Part shown: positions 5,875-6,507 of the stretch, one piece after another
Layout: each line of letters starts with the position of its first letter
Position numbering within the stretch: the first letter of the stretch is position 1
Assembly: GCA_020057985.1 (NCBI GenBank)
Contig: JAGVEU010000445.1
Span: forward strand, 1 to 6,507
Length of the DNA: 6,507 nt
Direction of reading: 5' to 3'
Origin: Calditrichota bacterium
GTDB taxonomy: Bacteria; Electryoneota; RPQS01
The notes under the pieces: model-generated
The model's database searches: none
What the model was told of the DNA's origin: nothing
Seen by the model: the letters and a program-made list of their open reading frames with translations, nothing else
Made by a program: the position numbers and the translations under genes

Positions 5875-6507
5875 TTGCCGATAGCCAGTGCACTTCCCTT
5901 GCTGACTGCCGGTGTTGAGGCGATCCGGGCTCCTGCTCTGATTTGGGCGTTGCCGTTTGTTCTGATTCTTGTGAGCATCGCTCTTTTCCCATTGCTTGCT
6001 CCAGATTGGTGGGGAAGGAAGTATCCGTGGGTTGTACTGCCGCTCGGCCTGATCGTCGCCGTCTATTATTGCTTCTTCTTTGGAGCGGGCGAGCGAATGC
6101 TCTCGACTGGTCATGAATACGTTTCGTTCATTCTCTTGATCGGTTCGCTGTTCATTGTCTCGGGCGGAATACACATCGGCATGTACGGGGAGTTCACTCC
6201 GAAGCAGAATGTTCTTTTGCTTGCAATCGGCGCGGTTTTAGCGAATCTCGTAGGTACAACCGGTGCCTCGATGATTCTGATTCGACCGTTTCTGCGCGGC
6301 AATCAGTGGCGCTTCGCACCGTTTCATGTGGTGTTCTTCATCTTTATCGTCTCCAACTGTGGCGGTGCTTTGACGCCTGTCGGAGATCCGCCGCTTTTTC
6401 TTGGCTACCTTAAGGGCGTCCCTTTCTTCTGGGTGATTGAGGCGCTGTGGTACAAGTGGCTAATCGCCATTTCGATGCTGCTCGCGATGTTCTTTGTACT
6501 GGATACC
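5875..6507 (+). CDS. CitMHS/NhaD-type Na+/H+ antiporter or carboxylate transporter, N-terminal part (3' end outside window)
   Basis: Inner-membrane secondary transporter of the ion transporter superfamily. The first 211 codons are open to the right edge, about half of the usual 420-480 residues. Hydrophobic helices are seen at about residues 21-41, 51-70, 82-104, 111-129, 147-163 and 192-210. The motifs VGTTGASMILIRP (126-138) and SNCGGALTPVGDPP (160-173) are the conserved helix-break segments seen in proteins annotated as sodium:proton antiporter or putative citrate transporter (CitMHS_2/NhaD group). The start is TTG at 5875, directly after an in-frame TAA, with TGAGGT six bases upstream. 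A later TTG at 5899 is possible but lacks such a site. The eight-base gap from the previous gene suggests one transcript. Whether it carries Na+/H+ or a carboxylate cannot be decided from this half. Confidence 0.88.
   Translation, partial: MPIASALPLLTAGVEAIRAPALIWALPFVLILVSIALFPLLAPDWWGRKYPWVVLPLGLIVAVYYCFFFGAGERMLSTGHEYVSFILLIGSLFIVSGGIHIGMYGEFTPKQNVLLLAIGAVLANLVGTTGASMILIRPFLRGNQWRFAPFHVVFFIFIVSNCGGALTPVGDPPLFLGYLKGVPFFWVIEALWYKWLIAISMLLAMFFVLDT

Overview
The window is a densely packed bacterial segment. All seven recognisable genes lie on the + strand, and the two genes at the edges are cut by the window ends. Base composition is about half G+C by eye. Shine-Dalgarno-like GAGG sites, 4-base start/stop overlaps and non-ATG starts (TTG, GTG) are ordinary bacterial features. 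The source lineage cannot be fixed from this sequence; an uncultured Gram-negative group is a guess only.

Region 1 (1-1776) is the end of an ABC-2 type export system: the C-terminal half of the ATPase and its complete membrane permease, coupled by an ATGA overlap. Region 2 (1826-3397) is one gene for an exported protein of 523 residues. It carries an HExxH zinc site and a downstream NEGxAxY motif, like a gluzincin metallopeptidase, but I do not recognise the family. A perfect 9-bp hairpin sits over its last codons. Region 3 (3463 to the right edge) is a tightly linked run of four genes: an isocitrate/isopropylmalate-type dehydrogenase, a Nudix hydrolase, a divergent N-formylglutamate-amidohydrolase-like protein, and the N-terminal half of a CitMHS/NhaD-type ion or carboxylate transporter. 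These are joined by an ATGA overlap, a GTGA overlap, and a Shine-Dalgarno site lying across a stop codon.

The ABC pair works as one exporter of unknown substrate. The four-gene run reads as one cotranscribed unit. A decarboxylating 2-hydroxyacid dehydrogenase, a possible amidohydrolase and a possible carboxylate or Na+/H+ transporter could form a small carboxylate/amino-acid metabolism cluster, but that is inference from proximity. No RNA genes, CRISPR arrays, mobile elements or long repeats were seen. No clearly new multi-gene system is evident. The least explained parts are the exported HExxH protein and the amidohydrolase-like protein.
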